DNA of 27,326 bases from Brachionus rotundiformis. Lineage: Eukaryota > Rotifera > Eurotatoria > Ploima > Brachionidae. Shown here piece after piece: positions 25,553 through 27,326 of this stretch. Position numbers and translations under genes: made by a program. Numbering within the stretch: position 1 is the first letter of the stretch; the number at the start of each line of letters is the position of its first letter. The notes under the pieces are model-generated. The model saw nothing but the letters and a program-made list of their open reading frames with translations. It made no database searches and was not told the origin of the DNA. Where the stretch lies: assembly GCA_016802295.1 (NCBI GenBank), contig JAESIW010000090.1, positions 1,176,456 to 1,203,781 of the forward strand, given 5' to 3'.

Positions 25553-26830
25553 TTAAATAATTAAATATCGTTTGGCTAAAACTCTTTTTTTAAACAGGCT
25601 CAATTTATTATTATTAATCACAGACTTTCTAATAGATTCTAACCTAATCAATATTTGTTTGCTTTCTGGCCGCAAAACCTTCTTAAAATTGGTACATTCC
25701 CAAATTAAATTGACCAAATCATCAGGTACATCATTTCTGACCTCGAATTCGTTTAGACATAGGCTTCCTGACACAATTAATGACCTCAATTCTTGTTTGC
25801 CAAAGCTCCAAAATGGAAGCATGGCACTGACAATTTCGCTTAAAGTAATCCCATACGCATAAACATCACTTTTGGTCGAATATCTTTCTGAATTGACTTT
25901 GTATTGCTGGGGATCGATGGTTACCGATTGGACCTCGGGTGCCATCCATCTTGGCGTACCTGCGTGAACATTTAAACCCATTTTGCTTCTGTTAAAGTAT
26001 TCAAATCCATGGCTGGAAGAGTAGGAAAAAGCTAAATTGCCAATTTTAGCACCTAATTTAGGCCCACTATGCAAATAAAGGAGAATGTTCGAAGAATTTA
26101 TGTCCCTGTGGATTATGTCACTATCATGGAGGTACCTCAGTCCTTTGATTATATCTGTGCCAATATCAACTAGATCTGTAATTGATGTTTCCCACCATTT
26201 CTCAATTTGCCCATAAAACAGAAAATTCGACAATGTTTTTCCTTCAGACTCGGTAACTAAGCAGAATTGGTCCTTGTCCAAGAATACTCCTTTAAATTTA
26301 ATTACATTTTCATGATTACAAAATTTCAACAGGGCTATCTCGTTTAAGAGTGCCTTGAGTATAAAACTATCTTCAATTTTTTGAGTTTTTGGATTGAGTA
26401 TTTTTATTGTCGCTTCTGACTTATCTCTTAACAATGTGGCTTTTTGTTTTTTGTATTTGAAAGTAAAAGGGATTATTTTATCTTTGCCAATTGAACCATG
26501 TGAATTTGTGATCTGGGTTTGCTTAGAATAGAGCTTAAAATCTTTGCTGTCCAATTTTAGTTGCATAATAAGGCGCTCAAATTGTTCAAAAAGTCTAAGG
26601 TCTTGGTTCATAGTTGGACTCTGGTACTCATCAACAACTAAACTTGGTAGATTGTTCAACAAATTCCAGTAGTTGATTAAGTATTTGTCTTGGCTTTTTG
26701 CCAGTTTATTAGTGATGTATTTCGGTTTTTTGGAAAGACTTAGATCTGAATAGCTGGCTTCTGTGTTAGAAACATTAAACTCAATGTTTTTGTCTATTAG
26801 TTGGTTACCAAAGCAGCAAATGCCGACCAT
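25553..26830 (-). CDS. TKL-like pseudokinase with N-terminal extension
   Basis: 425 aa, one exon, ATG at 26830. About 120 residues of unassigned N-terminal sequence precede a kinase fold. Landmarks: ATIKIL with K143, helix-C E164 (ALLNEIALLKF), HRDINSSNIL (241-250) with catalytic Asp present, then AKIGNLAFS in place of KIGDFGLA, so the metal-binding Asp is Asn265 and the DFG is gone. GTPRWMAPEV and SDVYAYGITLSEIVS follow. There is no clear glycine-rich loop. By family knowledge, losing the DFG Asp usually removes catalysis, so a scaffold or allosteric partner is likely, possibly of the DFN kinase next door. No signal peptide or membrane segment is seen. Confidence 0.85.
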   Translation of the reverse strand: MVGICCFGNQLIDKNIEFNVSNTEASYSDLSLSKKPKYITNKLAKSQDKYLINYWNLLNNLPSLVVDEYQSPTMNQDLRLFEQFERLIMQLKLDSKDFKLYSKQTQITNSHGSIGKDKIIPFTFKYKKQKATLLRDKSEATIKILNPKTQKIEDSFILKALLNEIALLKFCNHENVIKFKGVFLDKDQFCLVTESEGKTLSNFLFYGQIEKWWETSITDLVDIGTDIIKGLRYLHDSDIIHRDINSSNILLYLHSGPKLGAKIGNLAFSYSSSHGFEYFNRSKMGLNVHAGTPRWMAPEVQSVTIDPQQYKVNSERYSTKSDVYAYGITLSEIVSAMLPFWSFGKQELRSLIVSGSLCLNEFEVRNDVPDDLVNLIWECTNFKKVLRPESKQILIRLESIRKSVINNNKLSLFKKRVLAKRYLII

Positions 26831-27326
26831 TTTAATTATTGCCCAATTTAATTTTTTCTCATTTAAATATTTTTAAAATTAATTTATTTTCTATGGAAAA
26901 TTTAAAATTTGTTGCTAATTATATAAATATAAATTTATTTGACTAATAATTAAAAGAGAACTCAAAACATGACGAAAATTAGCAAAAGTTAAAAATTTTT
27001 TTAATCTTTTATTCAATTTGGGCTTCATTTTAGTTCAAAAATAAATTAAATAATATTAACTAAATCAAGTATTTATTTGAATAATTATCAAAAATTAAAC
27101 TTTTCAAATCTACTAATGTATGAATTCCAAATACAGAGTCGGTCAAGTATTTTTACCAAAAACCGGTAAAAATTTTATCCACTTTTATTCTTAATTCTAT
27201 GGTTCATTAATATTGTAATTTTAATTAAGTAAAACAGTTTAATTTTAATGATTTAATTTCGTTAGTCATTTTTATTATTTCTTTCAAGCCAAAAGTAGAA
27301 TTGGTAATCTTTATATACACTAGGAG
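26831..27326. other. Spacer at window end, nothing recognised
   Basis: A/T-rich upstream region of the pseudokinase gene. No coding frame or repeat is supported before the window ends. Confidence 0.55.

Noticed and set aside
1..27326. CRISPR arrays, operons, bacterial promoters or ribosome binding sites
   Set aside because: The genes are animal genes with introns, signal peptides and AATAAA-type signals. No regularly spaced repeats are present.

Overview
The window is nuclear DNA from a small-genome metazoan. It is strongly AT-rich, with long A/T runs, and genes lie on both strands. Animal-only families are present: an HMBOX1-type homeobox gene and a DEG/ENaC channel. There is also a motile-cilium gene (RSPH3). 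Nearly every gene is a single uninterrupted exon; only the homeobox gene shows clear short introns with GT..AG ends. Intron-poor genes, AT-rich spacers and lineage-specific duplicates would suit a rotifer-like (for example monogonont) invertebrate, but that placement is inference.

Layout. 1-3740: HMBOX1-like gene (minus, four coding exons) with a duplicated 3' end beyond it. 3740-5140: low-complexity spacer with a GA repeat and a tRNA-like island. 5140-7790: first copy of a segmental duplication, carrying a gene for a signal peptide, WD40 propeller, three EGF domains and one membrane helix, followed by a scrap heap of truncated and inverted fragments of the same family and of the esterase-like gene. 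8060-9421: NHL-propeller protein (minus). 10801-11970: RSPH3 (plus) with an X-box-like site upstream. 12098-12667: divergent ferritin-like gene (minus), convergent with RSPH3. 13476-14477: SLC25A39/40-type mitochondrial carrier (plus). 14904-17275: second copy of the duplication with the second WD40-EGF gene. 17184-18941: secreted cholinesterase-like protein without its catalytic triad. 19668-20221: decayed SWIM zinc-finger, Mutator-transposase-like fragment. 21072-22517: DEG/ENaC channel. 22577-22978: possible MITE. 24091-26830: two RAF/TKL-like kinase homologues with altered DFG motifs and a small unknown ORF between them.

The housekeeping genes (HMBOX1, RSPH3, carrier) are not an operon and share no evident pathway. 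The rest is dominated by adapted or disabled enzyme folds: an esterase without a triad, a ferritin without a ferroxidase centre, a DFN kinase and a pseudokinase. Alongside them is an unusual duplicated receptor-like family whose WD40 propeller is predicted to sit outside the cell. That family, with near-identical ends and a sharply divergent central patch, is the best candidate for something undescribed. All similarity statements come from reading the sequence against remembered families; no searches were run.
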